From assembly GCF_049896245.1 (NCBI RefSeq), contig NZ_JAFCTX010000012.1, forward strand, positions 1-64,000: a stretch of DNA of 64,000 nt, read 5' to 3'. This document shows positions 40,692-50,908 of this stretch, one piece after another. The translations under genes and the position numbers were made by a program. The notes under the pieces are model-generated. The model had not been told where the DNA came from and did no database searches. It saw only the letters and a list, made by a program, of their open reading frames with translations. Every line of letters begins with the position of its first letter. Position 1 is the stretch's first letter. Origin of the DNA: Cypionkella sp049896245. Lineage in GTDB: Bacteria; Pseudomonadota; Alphaproteobacteria; Rhodobacterales; Rhodobacteraceae.

Positions 40692-41722
40692 GCGTCTTCA
40701 AACACCGTTGGGATGCTTAATGGCGCACGATCCAGCCATTTCGGCACCGGCAAACCCTTTTCCTTCAGGAAGGCCGGGTTATAAAGTTTCGACTGATAGC
40801 GGTTGCCGTAATCGCACAGGATGGTGACGATGGTATGGCCCGGCCCCATTTCGCGCGCCATCCGCACCGCCCCCGCGATGTTGATACCGGATGATCCGCC
40901 CAGACAGATACCTTCCTCCTCCAGCATCTCAAAGCACAAAGGCAAAGCCTCGGCATCCGGGATGCGATAGCTGAAATCGGGCGTGAACCCCTCCAGATTG
41001 GCGGTAATCCGTCCCTGCCCGATGCCTTCGGTGATCGAGGTGCCGGGGCTGTCAAACTGACCCGTGGTATAGAACGCGTGCAGTGCCGCCCCTTCTGGGT
41101 CGGCCAGACCGATCTTCACGCCTTTGGGCTGCAACGCTAAGGCAACCCCGGCCAAAGTGCCGCCAGAGCCTACTGCACAGATGAAACCATCCACATTGCC
41201 GCCGGTCTGCTCCCAGACCTCCGGCCCGGTGGTCTCCGCATGGCTCAGACGGTTTGCGACATTGTCAAACTGATTGGCCCAGATCGCGCCATTCGGCTCG
41301 GTGCGCGCCAAAGCTTCCGCCAGACGGCCCGAATAGCGCACATAGTTGTTCGGGTTCTTGTAGGTCGCGGCTGGCACCTGCACCAATTCGGCACCCGCCA
41401 AACGCAGCATGTCCTTTTTTTCCTGCGATTGCGTCTCGGGAATCACGATCACAGTGCGAAACCCCATGCTCGCTCCCACCAGCGCGAGGCCAATCCCGGT
41501 GTTGCCCGCCGTGCCCTCGACAATGGTGCCGCCCGGCTGCAACTGGCCCTTGGCGACCGCATCGCGGATCATGTACAAAGCCGCGCGATCCTTCACCGAC
41601 TGACCGGGGTTGAGAAACTCGCATTTGCCCAAGATTGTGCAGCCAGTGATTTCCGAGGCGCGTTTCAGCTTCAAAAGCGGGGTGTTGCCAATCGTGTCAG
41701 CCAGGTCACTGTGAATCCGCAT
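40688..41722 (-). CDS. cysK: Cysteine synthase A (O-acetylserine sulfhydrylase)
   Basis: 344 residues from the ATG at 41722 (longer frames run upstream but without family similarity). The PLP lysine is Lys44 in NPGQSVKDRAALY, preceded by TIGNTPLLKL; the phosphate-cup loop GSGGTLAG and GTAGNTGIG are intact. It makes cysteine from O-acetylserine and sulfide. In Rhodobacter sphaeroides a cysK gene neighbours trgAB; here it lies about 17 kb away. It heads the operon with the channel and alaX genes. Confidence 0.9.
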   Translation of the reverse strand: MRIHSDLADTIGNTPLLKLKRASEITGCTILGKCEFLNPGQSVKDRAALYMIRDAVAKGQLQPGGTIVEGTAGNTGIGLALVGASMGFRTVIVIPETQSQEKKDMLRLAGAELVQVPAATYKNPNNYVRYSGRLAEALARTEPNGAIWANQFDNVANRLSHAETTGPEVWEQTGGNVDGFICAVGSGGTLAGVALALQPKGVKIGLADPEGAALHAFYTTGQFDSPGTSITEGIGQGRITANLEGFTPDFSYRIPDAEALPLCFEMLEEEGICLGGSSGINIAGAVRMAREMGPGHTIVTILCDYGNRYQSKLYNPAFLKEKGLPVPKWLDRAPLSIPTVFEDA

Positions 41723-42703
41723 GGGAAAACCATCCTTTATACCGTTGCTAAAGGAATAGGCGAGCGGGCGGGCAAACTCAAGCGCAGCCAGACCGAAAAG
41801 GAAATCCGCGCCGCTTGCGCAGGCCGGGTTGAACCGCGTTCCAGCAATCCCCCGCCAGCCCAAACAATCCCCACCCTCGGGCTTTCATCTTGGCTCAAAT
41901 ATCCCCGCCGGAGGCTTCGACGCTTGCTCCACACCGCAGGCTCGCAGGTGCTCAGGCCCGCGGCTTAGCAATCAGCCCGCACATGCAGCATGTGCGATGC
42001 AGCGCCCGCCGCATTGGACACGCGCGCAAGGCAAGCCGGATCAAACCCCACCCAATGGCAGGACTGCGCGGCAGCCAAGGCTTGCGGTGCCATCGCCGCA
42101 GGTTGTGCGACCGAAAGGTTCAACTGGTGACCGCAGAGGCCCGCATCAATCGCGCCAATCGTAGATATCACCAACCGCCCGTTGTGGTGGTGTAAACCTT
42201 TGGCACCATGATCCTGCGCAGCGTGTAAACATACCCCCTGCAATGCCGCTTCGCTCTGCCAATCCGCTTTGATCCCCCCAGATGTGCCGCGGGCGATGCC
42301 CAAGCGAACATAAACATCAGCGGCGTCAATCCGTCATTCTTGCGGGCAAGCTTAGGCCCCTTCCTCGATGTCACGCGATGGGGCCAACAATCGCTTCGCT
42401 CTTGCCAGCGTTGCTTACAGTGCCAGGACCTGCCCCTACACAAGCGGCCAGCAGACCCAATACAGCCAAACCGCGCGCCCGCATCCACAGTCCCCGCATG
42501 TTTAAAACTCCGTCAATCCCCGCCATGCGAGGTGCCGTATTGCGCCGCACCATACCGCCCCACAATGTTTAACAAGACATCAACGTCCCATAACAACCCA
42601 TTGATAATACAGCATAACCCAATCTGTCCACGCGTGGACACCGCATAGAAAAGGGCGGAGCCTTGCAGCCCCACCCACGATTTTTCTCAAAAATCGCCTT
42701 GCT
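41723..42703. other. About 1 kb without a confident gene
   Basis: Two minus-strand frames are weakly protein-like. One (about 42371-42535) would encode a short peptide with a lipobox-like LGLLAAC after a hydrophobic stretch. The other (41965-42303, starting TTG) encodes 112 residues ending in HMLHVRADC with a His-rich middle. They are in different frames and separated by stops, so they could be a broken lipoprotein gene or chance. A 19-bp inverted repeat lies at 42678-42696. Confidence 0.35.
42678..42696. repeat. CGATTTTT-CTC-AAAAATCG repeat, copy 1
   Basis: A 19-bp inverted repeat (8-bp arms, 3-base loop) just after the aminotransferase gene on the minus strand. Identical copies lie at 58787-58805 and 63221-63239, each between genes. 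It probably works as a transcript end. Confidence 0.75.
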
Positions 42704-44092
42704 TTACTTAAACAACCCGTCCGCTTTCAGGCCCTGATAGCACTCATCAATCGAGGACGAGGCCCGATCAATCAGCACACCAATCTCATCAGTCGTGATC
42801 ACCAGCGGCGGCGAGATAATCATCCGATCGCCCACATGCCGCATGATCAGATTGTTGGCAAAGCACCGCTCGCGGCAGCGATAGCCAACCGTGCCAACAT
42901 CCGACGAAAACTTCGCCCGCTTTGCCTTATCCGGTGTCAAAGCGATCGAGCCCATCAACCCCACCAACTGCGCATCGCCCACCATCGGGTGATCCGCCAG
43001 CGCCGCCCATTTCTTCGCCAGATACGGATGTGCCACATCGCGGACATGCTCGACGATCTTTTCTTCCTGCAAAATCCGCAGGTTTTCCAGCGCCACCGCT
43101 GCCGCTACCGGATGCCCGGAATAGGTGTAGCCGTGGTTGAAATCGCCGTGGCTGCCTAGCACTTCCGCCACTTCATCACAGACGATCGAGCCGCCAATCG
43201 GCTGATAGCCCGACGACAACCCCTTCGCGATGGTCATAATATGCGGCTTGATCCCGAATGTGGTCGAGCCAAACCAATTTCCCGTCCGCCCAAACCCGGT
43301 GATCACCTCATCCGCGATCAACAGGATGCCATACTTGTCCACAATACGCTGAATCTCCGGCCAATACGTCGAAGGCGGCACAATAACCCCACCCGCGCCC
43401 TGCACCGGCTCACCAATGAATGCCGCGACATTCTCGACGCCCAACTCAAGGATCTTCGCCTCAAGTTCCTGCGCCCGCATCAGCCCGAACGCCTCGGGCG
43501 TCATCTCGCCACCCTGCGCCCAATAGTTCGGCTCGCCGATATGCACCACACCCGCGATCTTGCCGCCGTGATTGTGAATCGCCGACATGCCGCCCAATGA
43601 TCCGCCACCCAAGGTAGAGCCGTGATAGCCATTGTGCCGCGCGATGATGATGCGCTTTTCGGACTGGCCCTTGATGTCCCAATAGCGCCGCACCATGCGG
43701 ATATTGGTGTCATTGGCTTCCGAGCCTGATCCGGCAAAGAACACATGGTTCATGCCCTCGGGGGCAAGTTCGGCGATCTTCGCGGCCAAAGCGATGGCAG
43801 GCACATGACTGGTCTGGAAAAACGTATTGTAATAGGCCAACTGATCCATCTGCGCCTTGGCGACATCGCCCAATTCGGTGCGACCATACCCAATGTTGAC
43901 GCACCATAGCCCCGCCATGCCGTCGATAATCTTGTTGCCTTCGCTATCCGTCAGCCAGACACCCTTGCCCGCCGTCATGATCCGCGCGCCCTTTTTGGCC
44001 AGCGCGGCGTTCTCGGTAAACGGGTGCATGTGATGGGCGGCGTCCAGCGCTTGCAGTTCCGCCGTCGGCATGTGGTTGGTGATTTTGTTCAT
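42704..44092 (-). CDS. Class III omega-aminotransferase, putrescine-pyruvate type (SpuC-like)
   Basis: 462 residues, full-length class III aminotransferase with Asp261 (ADEVITGFGRTG) and PLP Lys290 (IMTIAKGLSSGYQPIGG). N-terminal HHMHPFTENAALAKKGARIMTAGKGV and the FAGSGSEANDTNIRMVRRY motif are typical of the omega-aminotransferase/putrescine-pyruvate group. It would transfer the amino group of a diamine or beta-amino acid to pyruvate. The divergent palindrome and a GntR/FCD regulator follow immediately upstream. Substrate is inferred from family only. Confidence 0.85.
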   Translation of the reverse strand: MNKITNHMPTAELQALDAAHHMHPFTENAALAKKGARIMTAGKGVWLTDSEGNKIIDGMAGLWCVNIGYGRTELGDVAKAQMDQLAYYNTFFQTSHVPAIALAAKIAELAPEGMNHVFFAGSGSEANDTNIRMVRRYWDIKGQSEKRIIIARHNGYHGSTLGGGSLGGMSAIHNHGGKIAGVVHIGEPNYWAQGGEMTPEAFGLMRAQELEAKILELGVENVAAFIGEPVQGAGGVIVPPSTYWPEIQRIVDKYGILLIADEVITGFGRTGNWFGSTTFGIKPHIMTIAKGLSSGYQPIGGSIVCDEVAEVLGSHGDFNHGYTYSGHPVAAAVALENLRILQEEKIVEHVRDVAHPYLAKKWAALADHPMVGDAQLVGLMGSIALTPDKAKRAKFSSDVGTVGYRCRERCFANNLIMRHVGDRMIISPPLVITTDEIGVLIDRASSSIDECYQGLKADGLFK

Positions 44093-44177
44093 CGCATGAC
44101 CCTCTTGATACGTGCGGCCATGCCCGAATCCGGTGGCCTTTGGATCAGGATATGATCAAACGAGTCCGTGTTCAAGG

Positions 44178-44191
44178 AATTTGATCAAATT
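44178..44191. promoter_or_regulatory. Candidate GntR operator (perfect 14-bp palindrome)
   Basis: AATTTGATCAAATT lies between the aminotransferase start and the regulator stop. A related TGATCA half with flanking A/T is 30 bases to the left (around 44152-44160). Such TNGTNNNACNA-like or TGATCA palindromes suit FCD-type GntR proteins; the match is only to general form. Confidence 0.5.
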
Positions 44192-44213
44192 ATTTCGAGG
44201 TCGTTTTACCCGC

Positions 44214-44867
44214 CTAAATCTCACCACGCTGCAACGCCGCGCGCACCTGATCCACGCCCTGCGCAATGTCGCGCTGCATCGCAGCCGACAGACCAGGCGC
44301 ATCGCCTGCCCGCATCGCCGCGAGGGCCTCTTTATGCGAATCCGGCAGGCTTGTGGCCCCACTGTGGGACGACACCACCCGCAAACTCGGTCCAAACCGC
44401 AGCCAAAGCGAGCGCGCCATATCCAACAACACGCCCGCCCCTGCCGCCTCATACAGAGCAAAATGGAAGGCATGATTGCTTTGCAGATAACCCGAGACAT
44501 CATCGGCGCGGATCGCAGCGTCCACCGCCAAATCCAACGCCTCTAGCTTGGCAATCAGTGCAGGCGTGATCACCGCCAGCCCCGCCAGATGCGGCTCTAT
44601 CGTCAACCGCGCAAAGGCGACCTGATCAAGATCGCCCGCCGTAAGCCGCGGCACCGTCACCCGCCGATTGCCCTGCGGCAGCAATGCCCCCTCCGCCGCC
44701 AAGCGCCGGATCGCCTCGCGCACAGGAGTCATCCCGGCCGCCAGCCCGGCCGTCAGGCCCTGAATCGTCACTGGCTGACCCGGCTGCAAAACCCCAAACA
44801 GGATCATGTCACGCAGGCGGGCATAGGTCGTCTCATGGGTCGGGATTTTACGGGCGTCTTCGGTCAT
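44214..44867 (-). CDS. GntR-family regulator with FCD effector domain
   Basis: 217 residues from the ATG at 44867 (an ATG at 44882 is possible). The winged HTH lies at about 12-75 (YARLRDMILFGVLQPGQPVTIQGLTAGLAAGMTPVREAIRRLAAEGAL). The C-terminal helical FCD domain has HFALYEAAG and a late HKEALAAM metal-binding region. It is encoded directly upstream of the aminotransferase, in the same direction, and probably controls it in response to a small acid or amine. Confidence 0.85.
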   Translation of the reverse strand: MTEDARKIPTHETTYARLRDMILFGVLQPGQPVTIQGLTAGLAAGMTPVREAIRRLAAEGALLPQGNRRVTVPRLTAGDLDQVAFARLTIEPHLAGLAVITPALIAKLEALDLAVDAAIRADDVSGYLQSNHAFHFALYEAAGAGVLLDMARSLWLRFGPSLRVVSSHSGATSLPDSHKEALAAMRAGDAPGLSAAMQRDIAQGVDQVRAALQRGEI

Positions 44868-44949
44868 GCGGCCTGCACTCATTGCTTTAAGCGCCGTTTA
44901 TGACGGCAATGGCCCGGGTTGCAAGCCCGGCGTTTGTCGCAGGCGTTTC

Positions 44950-46527
44950 TCATACGCCCGGATGATAGCCAAACCGGGTAAAATCAGCACTCGACCCCTG
45001 CCCGGTCAAATCATAAGCCACCATGGCCACGAAAGCCCCGGTAAACGAGGCATGCTCACCGCGCCCGCCTTCATCCGAGATCACCGAGGCGTCAAGCACT
45101 GGGCCGAGCGGCTGGGCTTCACCGCTTTGCGCCCAGAAAATCGGTTGAGTGGCACGATCAACCTTGACCGACAGCGTGATCGGGCCATCCGGCGGCGGCA
45201 CAGGATCGCTGAACGTCAGCGCCTCGGTCACGTCACCGATGCACGACACAATCCGCGCGCAGCGGCCATACCCCGGCTCATGCGTAATCAGGACCGCGTG
45301 AAATTTGTGACAATTGTAATAGGTCGTCAGCCCCGCCGCACATTGCCAATTCGGCGGATCGGCCAAAACAACAGTCTCTGCCCGGTAGGCCTGATGTTCT
45401 TGCCTGCGCGCAACCAGCGCGTGCTCAAACCAACTGCCCAAACTTTCGCGCCCGGTCAGCCGCAACGCCGTTCCGGTCATCGGGAAAATCCGCAGAGGGT
45501 ACGGCGTGCGCAGCCATTGAAACTCGGGCGGCAGTGCTGTGGTCAGATCATGCACGCCAATCGGGCCGGGCATACGTTCACGCCCCGGCAAAGTAGCGGG
45601 CGGCACCAGTCCACCGCCTTCAAGGTAAAGCCAATCTTCAAGCCAGACGCATTTCGCCAACCCAGTCTCGCGCCCCGTCGCGCAGAACAGCCCACGCGGC
45701 CCCTGCACGGGCCTGCCGCAGAGATGGCTGTGAAACGCCGCTCCATCGGGCCCCTCAACATATTGACCATGCCCCACCCGCTGGATCGGATTGACCGGCG
45801 CAAAGCGGGCGGTCATCAGGTGCTGATTGGGATGGGTTTCATAGGGCCCGTGCAGCTTGCGCGACCGCGCCATCGTCTCCGCATGATCGTAACCTGTGCC
45901 GCCCTCGGCTGTGGTCAGGTAATACCAGCCGTTGCGTTTGAAAATATGCGGCGCTTCGGTCAGACCCAGCGTGGTGCCAGTGTAGATCGTGGCAACCTCG
46001 CCCAGCAGGCCATGCTCGGGGTGCCATTGCAGCAATTCGATGCCATCAAAGCGATCATGGGCTCGGTTTAACCCCGAGACTGCGGGGCGATGGTTCCAGC
46101 GCATGTTGGTGAACCATTTGCGGCCATCATCGTCGTGAAACAGCGAAGGATCAAAGCCCGATGAGGTGACATAGATCGGGTCCGACCCATCGCCATCAAT
46201 CGTCGCACAGGTGACGATGTAGTTGTGGGCATCTTTGAACGCCCCGTCGAGCCGCTTCACATCGGTATAAACCAGCCAGAACTTGACATCGGCATGGCTC
46301 AGGCAAGGGGCTCAGACGCCGCAACTGTCAGGATTGCCGCGCATGTCAAGCTGGCTCGCGCGGCTCAAGGGTCGGGATACCAGCCGCCAATTCACCAGAT
46401 CGCGGGAGTGGTGGATTTGCACGCCGGGATACCACTCGAAGGTCGAGGTAGCGATGTAGTAATCGCCCGCCACCCGGCAGATTGAGTGATCGGCGTTAAA
46501 GCCACGCAGCACCGGGTTCTCGATCAT
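44950..46527 (-). pseudogene. GH43-type beta-xylosidase, interrupted by one in-frame TGA
   Basis: The frame would encode 525 residues. Asp13 (RGFNADHS) is the expected catalytic base, Asp126 (SGFDPSLFHDDDG) the pKa modulator and Glu191 (GLTEAPHIFK) the general acid. Residue 72 lies in the conserved SCGVWAPCLSH motif, where a Trp is expected; instead the codon is TGA (46314-46312). The reading frame continues without any other stop or shift through the C-terminal beta-sandwich domain. Translation would stop after 71 residues unless read through. The start ATG at 46527 has GAGGG before it. It would hydrolyse xylosides or arabinosides. Confidence 0.85.
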
Positions 46528-46611
46528 TGTCATCCCTCTTGCTGGCGCTTCCGTCTTGGCAGACGTCATCGCTGACACTAAGCGACGACGCCTGTCAGGG
46601 CGGAGGAGCGG

Positions 46612-47745
46612 CTAGCGCAGCAAAGCCCGCGCCTGATCTGGCCCCAAAGCGGCGGGGCGGGTGCAGGTGGTGGTCAGGGTGATGAATTCCCCGGTCTCGC
46701 CCGAACGCAACGCCGCCGTCATCACATCAACGCCGTGCAATGTCCGCTCCAGCGAACAGCGCGCATCGCGGCCTTCGGTGATCGCCAGCACCATATCGGC
46801 CATCCCCGCCGTGCGATAGTTCGCCTGATCCTCGCCGCGATGGCCCTTCTGGTTGACGATGCTGAAAGGATGATCCCACGCCTCGACAGGGGTAAGCACC
46901 CCATCCCGCCCAGCGATTTCCAAAGGCCCGCCAAAGAAGTTCGGATCGGGGACATAGAGGGTGCCTTCGGTGCCATAGAGTTCAAAATGGTTGCGCTTGT
47001 GGTGCCAGACATCCCAGCTTGCCGAGAAGCTGATCGTAGCACCCGAATGAAACTCCAGCAAAGCCTGAATGTTGCTGGGGGTCTTCACCGCAATCTCTTG
47101 CCCTTCCCGGTCGCCCGAGCCGATCACACGGGTCGGTGTCGCCGAAGATGTCAGCGCGCCAACACGGCGCACCGGACCCAGCAGGTTGATCAGATTGGCG
47201 ATGTAATACGGCCCCATATCCATGATCGGGCCCGCGCCGGGCAGGTAGAAAAACTCAGGGCTCGGGTGCCAGCTTTCCGGCCCGTGACCTTGGATCGCGG
47301 CGCAGCCGGTGGTGATGGTCCCCAGCTTGCCTTCGTCAATCAACGCCCGCGCCTGCTGATGGGTGCCACCCAGAAACGTATCCGGGGCACAGCCGACCGC
47401 AAGGCCTTTGCTGGCCGCCAGATCGCGCAAAGCCACGCCTTCCGCCAAGGTCAGCACCAAAGGCTTCTCGGAATAGGCATGCTTGCCCGCCTCCAAAATC
47501 CGCTTGGTCACTGCGTAATGCGCGTCGGGGATGGTCAGGTTGATCACCACATCGACGGCATTATTCGCCAAGAGGTCATCGACCGACTGCGCTGTCACCC
47601 CAAATTCAGCCGCCCGGGCCTGTGCGGTGGCCATGTTCATATCGGCCACGGCCCGCACGTCCAGCCCTTTGAACAACGACGCCAGCCTCAGGTAAGAGGT
47701 CGAGATATTGCCGCATCCAATGATGCCAATGCCTAGATTTACCAT
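46612..47745 (-). CDS. Gfo/Idh/MocA-family oxidoreductase
   Basis: 377 residues. The N-terminal Rossmann motif is IGIIGCGNISTSYL, followed by the family's conserved EKPLVLT with the catalytic Lys. A C-terminal beta-sheet domain follows. It oxidises or reduces a sugar or cyclitol with NAD(P). It lies between the GH43 relic and the isomerase-like gene in the carbohydrate operon. Confidence 0.88.
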   Translation of the reverse strand: MVNLGIGIIGCGNISTSYLRLASLFKGLDVRAVADMNMATAQARAAEFGVTAQSVDDLLANNAVDVVINLTIPDAHYAVTKRILEAGKHAYSEKPLVLTLAEGVALRDLAASKGLAVGCAPDTFLGGTHQQARALIDEGKLGTITTGCAAIQGHGPESWHPSPEFFYLPGAGPIMDMGPYYIANLINLLGPVRRVGALTSSATPTRVIGSGDREGQEIAVKTPSNIQALLEFHSGATISFSASWDVWHHKRNHFELYGTEGTLYVPDPNFFGGPLEIAGRDGVLTPVEAWDHPFSIVNQKGHRGEDQANYRTAGMADMVLAITEGRDARCSLERTLHGVDVMTAALRSGETGEFITLTTTCTRPAALGPDQARALLR

Positions 47746-47754
47746 GATATGTCC

Positions 47755-48504
47755 TTACAGCTTTTCCGCAGAAACCAGCGAGCGGCTTGCAAAGCGCGCG
47801 TGGTCGGTGGGGTTGTCATGCTCCATCACGAAATTCGTGACGCCAATTTTGCGCAAAGCGGGCAGGATCGCCGCCCAATCCACCACGCCATAGCCGAGAT
47901 CGGCCCAGCCATCTTCGGCCAGATTCTCACCCTTCGGGGCGATGTCTTTGACATGGGCGGCGATGAGGCGGGACTTGTGGTCAGCAATCCACGCCAACGG
48001 GTCCGCGCCGCCGCGCACCACCCAAGCCACGTCCATCTCCCACCCAAGGTCCGGCCCGCCCTCAAACAAAGCCGTTTGCGGAATGGCTCCGTCGGCGGTT
48101 TTGACAAATTCAAAGTCGTGGTTGTGCCAGCCAAATTTCAATCCAGCATCGCGTATTGGCCCGCCCGCCTTTTGCAACCGCGCGCCCAGATCGTGCCAGC
48201 CCTTGCCGGTGGTGGGGCGCTCATCGGGATGAATCCACGGCACGATCACCTGTTCCATCCCCAAAGTCTGCGCCACTTTGATTGCCCAGTCCGGGGTGTC
48301 TTCCACCTGGCCCAGCCCAAAATGCCCCGATGGCATCTTCAGCCCACAGGCTTGCAGACCAGCATGCAGATCGGTCAGGCCTGTGGGGTCGGCATAAAGC
48401 CCGCCAAAGCCTTCGACGGCGCGGTAGCCGGTTTGCGCCAGCATCTCCAAGGTCTTAGCCAAGGGCGGAAAGTTACGCGAGGAATAGAGTTGATAGCTGA
48501 ACAT
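47755..48504 (-). CDS. Sugar phosphate isomerase/epimerase (xylose isomerase-like TIM barrel)
   Basis: 249 residues. The AP2Ec-type barrel shows motif segments AVEGFGG, FGWHNHDFEF, WEMDVAWVVRGG, HVKDIAPKG and VMEHDNP, with metal-binding Glu, His and Asp residues at the ends of strands. It is a predicted epimerase or isomerase for a keto- or inositol-type sugar in the same operon as the oxidoreductase. Confidence 0.85.
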   Translation of the reverse strand: MFSYQLYSSRNFPPLAKTLEMLAQTGYRAVEGFGGLYADPTGLTDLHAGLQACGLKMPSGHFGLGQVEDTPDWAIKVAQTLGMEQVIVPWIHPDERPTTGKGWHDLGARLQKAGGPIRDAGLKFGWHNHDFEFVKTADGAIPQTALFEGGPDLGWEMDVAWVVRGGADPLAWIADHKSRLIAAHVKDIAPKGENLAEDGWADLGYGVVDWAAILPALRKIGVTNFVMEHDNPTDHARFASRSLVSAEKL

Positions 48505-48513
48505 GATGCCTCC

Positions 48514-50904
48514 TCAGGCAGTCGGACCATAGGTCGCGGAATGAAGGTCTCGGATGGTGAAACGGGGCTCCGCGTGGGCTTGCGCGGGGGTGAAGGTTAT
48601 GGTGGCGGGATGACCGGGGAACAGCGTGATCGCGTTGTGTGAGAAGCGACCGGGCTGATCGGATTCGACCGCGACAAACAGCGCGAGGGCTTCGGCGGTG
48701 AGCGTGATCTCATAGCTGCCACCGGCTTCGCGGACCTGATGGCTCAGATGCGCAGGCAAAAGATCGTAGTTTTTGTAAGGCTTTGGCGCGAAACTATCGC
48801 CAGAAATCAACGTGTCGCCGTCTGACCAAGTGTACGCCAGCATCTCTTGCGGGCCGAGATCGGTGGCGTCGATTTTCAGCGCCAGAACGGCGGTGTCGGC
48901 GACGTTGACCGTGGCTTCCGACAAAGGGCGCGTAATGCCATCCATCGCCACGGCCATGGCTTTCACCGTCACATCCAGCGGCGCACCATCGTTGACCGCG
49001 CGCAATTCGATGCCGCCCGCAACGGGGACCGCAGACACCAGCACCGTATGGAAAAACTGTTTCGCCATATGGTGCAACAGCTTCCAGCCGCCGCCGTGAT
49101 CAAGGCTCGACCACGAACACACCGGCCAAGTGTCATTCAACTGCCAGATCAGCGCGCCCATGCAATGCGGCTTCAACGATCGCCAATGTGTGACGGCGGT
49201 TTTGATCGCCAAACCCTGCTGGACTTGGCTGAGATAAACGAAATTCTCAAAATCCACCGGGAAGCGGAAATAGCGGAACATGGTTTCCGCAATCCGCGCA
49301 TTGCCGCCGGCGTTTTTCTGATGGCTCTCCATCACCGGGGCGGCGATGTTGAAATCTTTCGGATCGGCGAATTTGCGGATCACGTCCATCGAAGGATAGC
49401 TTTGAAAGCCAAACTCTGAACAAAACCGGGGGCTTACATCGCGGTAGTGATCAAAATCGCGCCCCTCGTGCCAGACCGACCAGAAGTGCATGTCACCTTT
49501 TGAATCATCATGCCACGCATCGCCAAAATCCATCGGGCCAGGGCTGGGCGAGGATGGCCACCAGACCGCATCCGGCACCGCCGCTTTCAAAGCGGTTTCA
49601 ATCGTGCGGTTCAGCCGGTCATAGCCGACCAGATACAAATCCCGATTGGCACGGGTTTCCGGGAACCATGTCAGCGCGCCGATCAACTCATTGTCACCAC
49701 ACCACAACACCAGCGACGCATGATGGTGCAGGCGTTTAGCCTGCTCGGCGACCTCAACCGCCACATCGTTCAGAAAGGCATTATCGGCGGGGTAAATGTG
49801 GCAGGAGAACATGAAATCCTGCCAGACCATCAGGCCGAGTTCATCGCAAAGGTCATAGAACCAATCCGGCTCGTAGCGCCCACCGCCCCAGACCCGAATC
49901 ATGTTCATATTGGCGTCCACTGCCGATTGCAGCAGATCGCGGGTGGCCTCGGGCGTGATCTGCCCCGACAAGGCATCCTGCGGAATCCAGTTCGCGCCCT
50001 TGGCAAAGATATCGCGGCCATTGACGCGGAACTTAAAGCCCAGACCTACGGCATCTTTGACATTGACCAAGACGGCATCGCGCAGCCCGATGCGGCGGGT
50101 GAGGCTCTGATCGCCAAACCCGATCACCAGATCATGCAGCACCTGCGCGCCCTGCCCGGCTGGCCACCAGAGTTCGGGGTTCTCCACCACCAGCGCCGCC
50201 ACAGCCTGCCAGCGCTGGACTTTGGCTTGGGCGGTGACACCACAGAGGGCGAAGGTCACTTCGACCCCCTCCGCCGCGCCTTCCATATCCGCCGTCACCG
50301 TCACCACGGCGCGATTGGCAGAATGGGATCGCGCGATGCCCACCGATGCAATCCGCGCCAGGCTCAACGGTTCAAGATAAAAATCGCCGTAAACCCCGAA
50401 ACTACCCAGCGCGATGTTCCAATCCCAACCGAAATCGCAAGACGGTTTGCGCAGCATATTGCCGTTATGGATCGGGGTGTTGTTGGCGCTGAACGGCACG
50501 AAATACGGTTGCGCCGCTTGGCGTTTAGCGGCCTCCACCTCGGGCGAGCGAAAGGTGATTGCGATGTCATTCGCCCCCAGCCGCAGCACGGCAGACAGAT
50601 CAATGCGGTAGCTGCGGAACATATTGTCCGAAGCCAGAACCGTCACCCCGTTCACCGCAATTTCGGCCACGGTGTCCAGCAACGACACCACTAGCACAAG
50701 GTCGGTGCGGCTGACATTGAAGCTGCGCCTGGCGACCCAATCGCGGCCACAAATCCAGCGCAGATCATATTCATTGCGGCCCCAATAGGGATCGGTAATC
50801 GCCCCTGCGGCGTGCAAGGCGGTGATGCCATCCCCCGGCAAAGCGAAAGCGACAGAATATGCGCCGCTTTCATCGCAAAGCGTCCAGCCTTCAGCCAAAT
50901 CCAT
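48514..50904 (-). CDS. GH2 beta-mannosidase
   Basis: 796 residues. The sugar-binding and immunoglobulin-like N-terminal domains precede the TIM barrel. The general acid/base is Glu406 in WCGDNEL, and the nucleophile is Glu497 in FCSEFGFQS, both with the flanking residues usual for bacterial beta-mannosidases rather than beta-galactosidases. It has no signal peptide, so mannosides would be imported first and cleaved in the cytoplasm. The ABC transporter upstream would bring them in. It is the central enzyme of the operon. Confidence 0.9.
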   Translation of the reverse strand: MDLAEGWTLCDESGAYSVAFALPGDGITALHAAGAITDPYWGRNEYDLRWICGRDWVARRSFNVSRTDLVLVVSLLDTVAEIAVNGVTVLASDNMFRSYRIDLSAVLRLGANDIAITFRSPEVEAAKRQAAQPYFVPFSANNTPIHNGNMLRKPSCDFGWDWNIALGSFGVYGDFYLEPLSLARIASVGIARSHSANRAVVTVTADMEGAAEGVEVTFALCGVTAQAKVQRWQAVAALVVENPELWWPAGQGAQVLHDLVIGFGDQSLTRRIGLRDAVLVNVKDAVGLGFKFRVNGRDIFAKGANWIPQDALSGQITPEATRDLLQSAVDANMNMIRVWGGGRYEPDWFYDLCDELGLMVWQDFMFSCHIYPADNAFLNDVAVEVAEQAKRLHHHASLVLWCGDNELIGALTWFPETRANRDLYLVGYDRLNRTIETALKAAVPDAVWWPSSPSPGPMDFGDAWHDDSKGDMHFWSVWHEGRDFDHYRDVSPRFCSEFGFQSYPSMDVIRKFADPKDFNIAAPVMESHQKNAGGNARIAETMFRYFRFPVDFENFVYLSQVQQGLAIKTAVTHWRSLKPHCMGALIWQLNDTWPVCSWSSLDHGGGWKLLHHMAKQFFHTVLVSAVPVAGGIELRAVNDGAPLDVTVKAMAVAMDGITRPLSEATVNVADTAVLALKIDATDLGPQEMLAYTWSDGDTLISGDSFAPKPYKNYDLLPAHLSHQVREAGGSYEITLTAEALALFVAVESDQPGRFSHNAITLFPGHPATITFTPAQAHAEPRFTIRDLHSATYGPTA

Positions 50905-50908
50905 TGTC

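Noticed and set aside
44866..46071. Open frame opposite the GH43 relic, about 400 codons
   Set aside because: Arg/Pro-rich shadow; the GH43 reading, despite one stop, has all active-site residues.
49510..50694. Long open frame opposite the beta-mannosidase
   Set aside because: No motifs; the GH2 catalytic residues are on the other strand.
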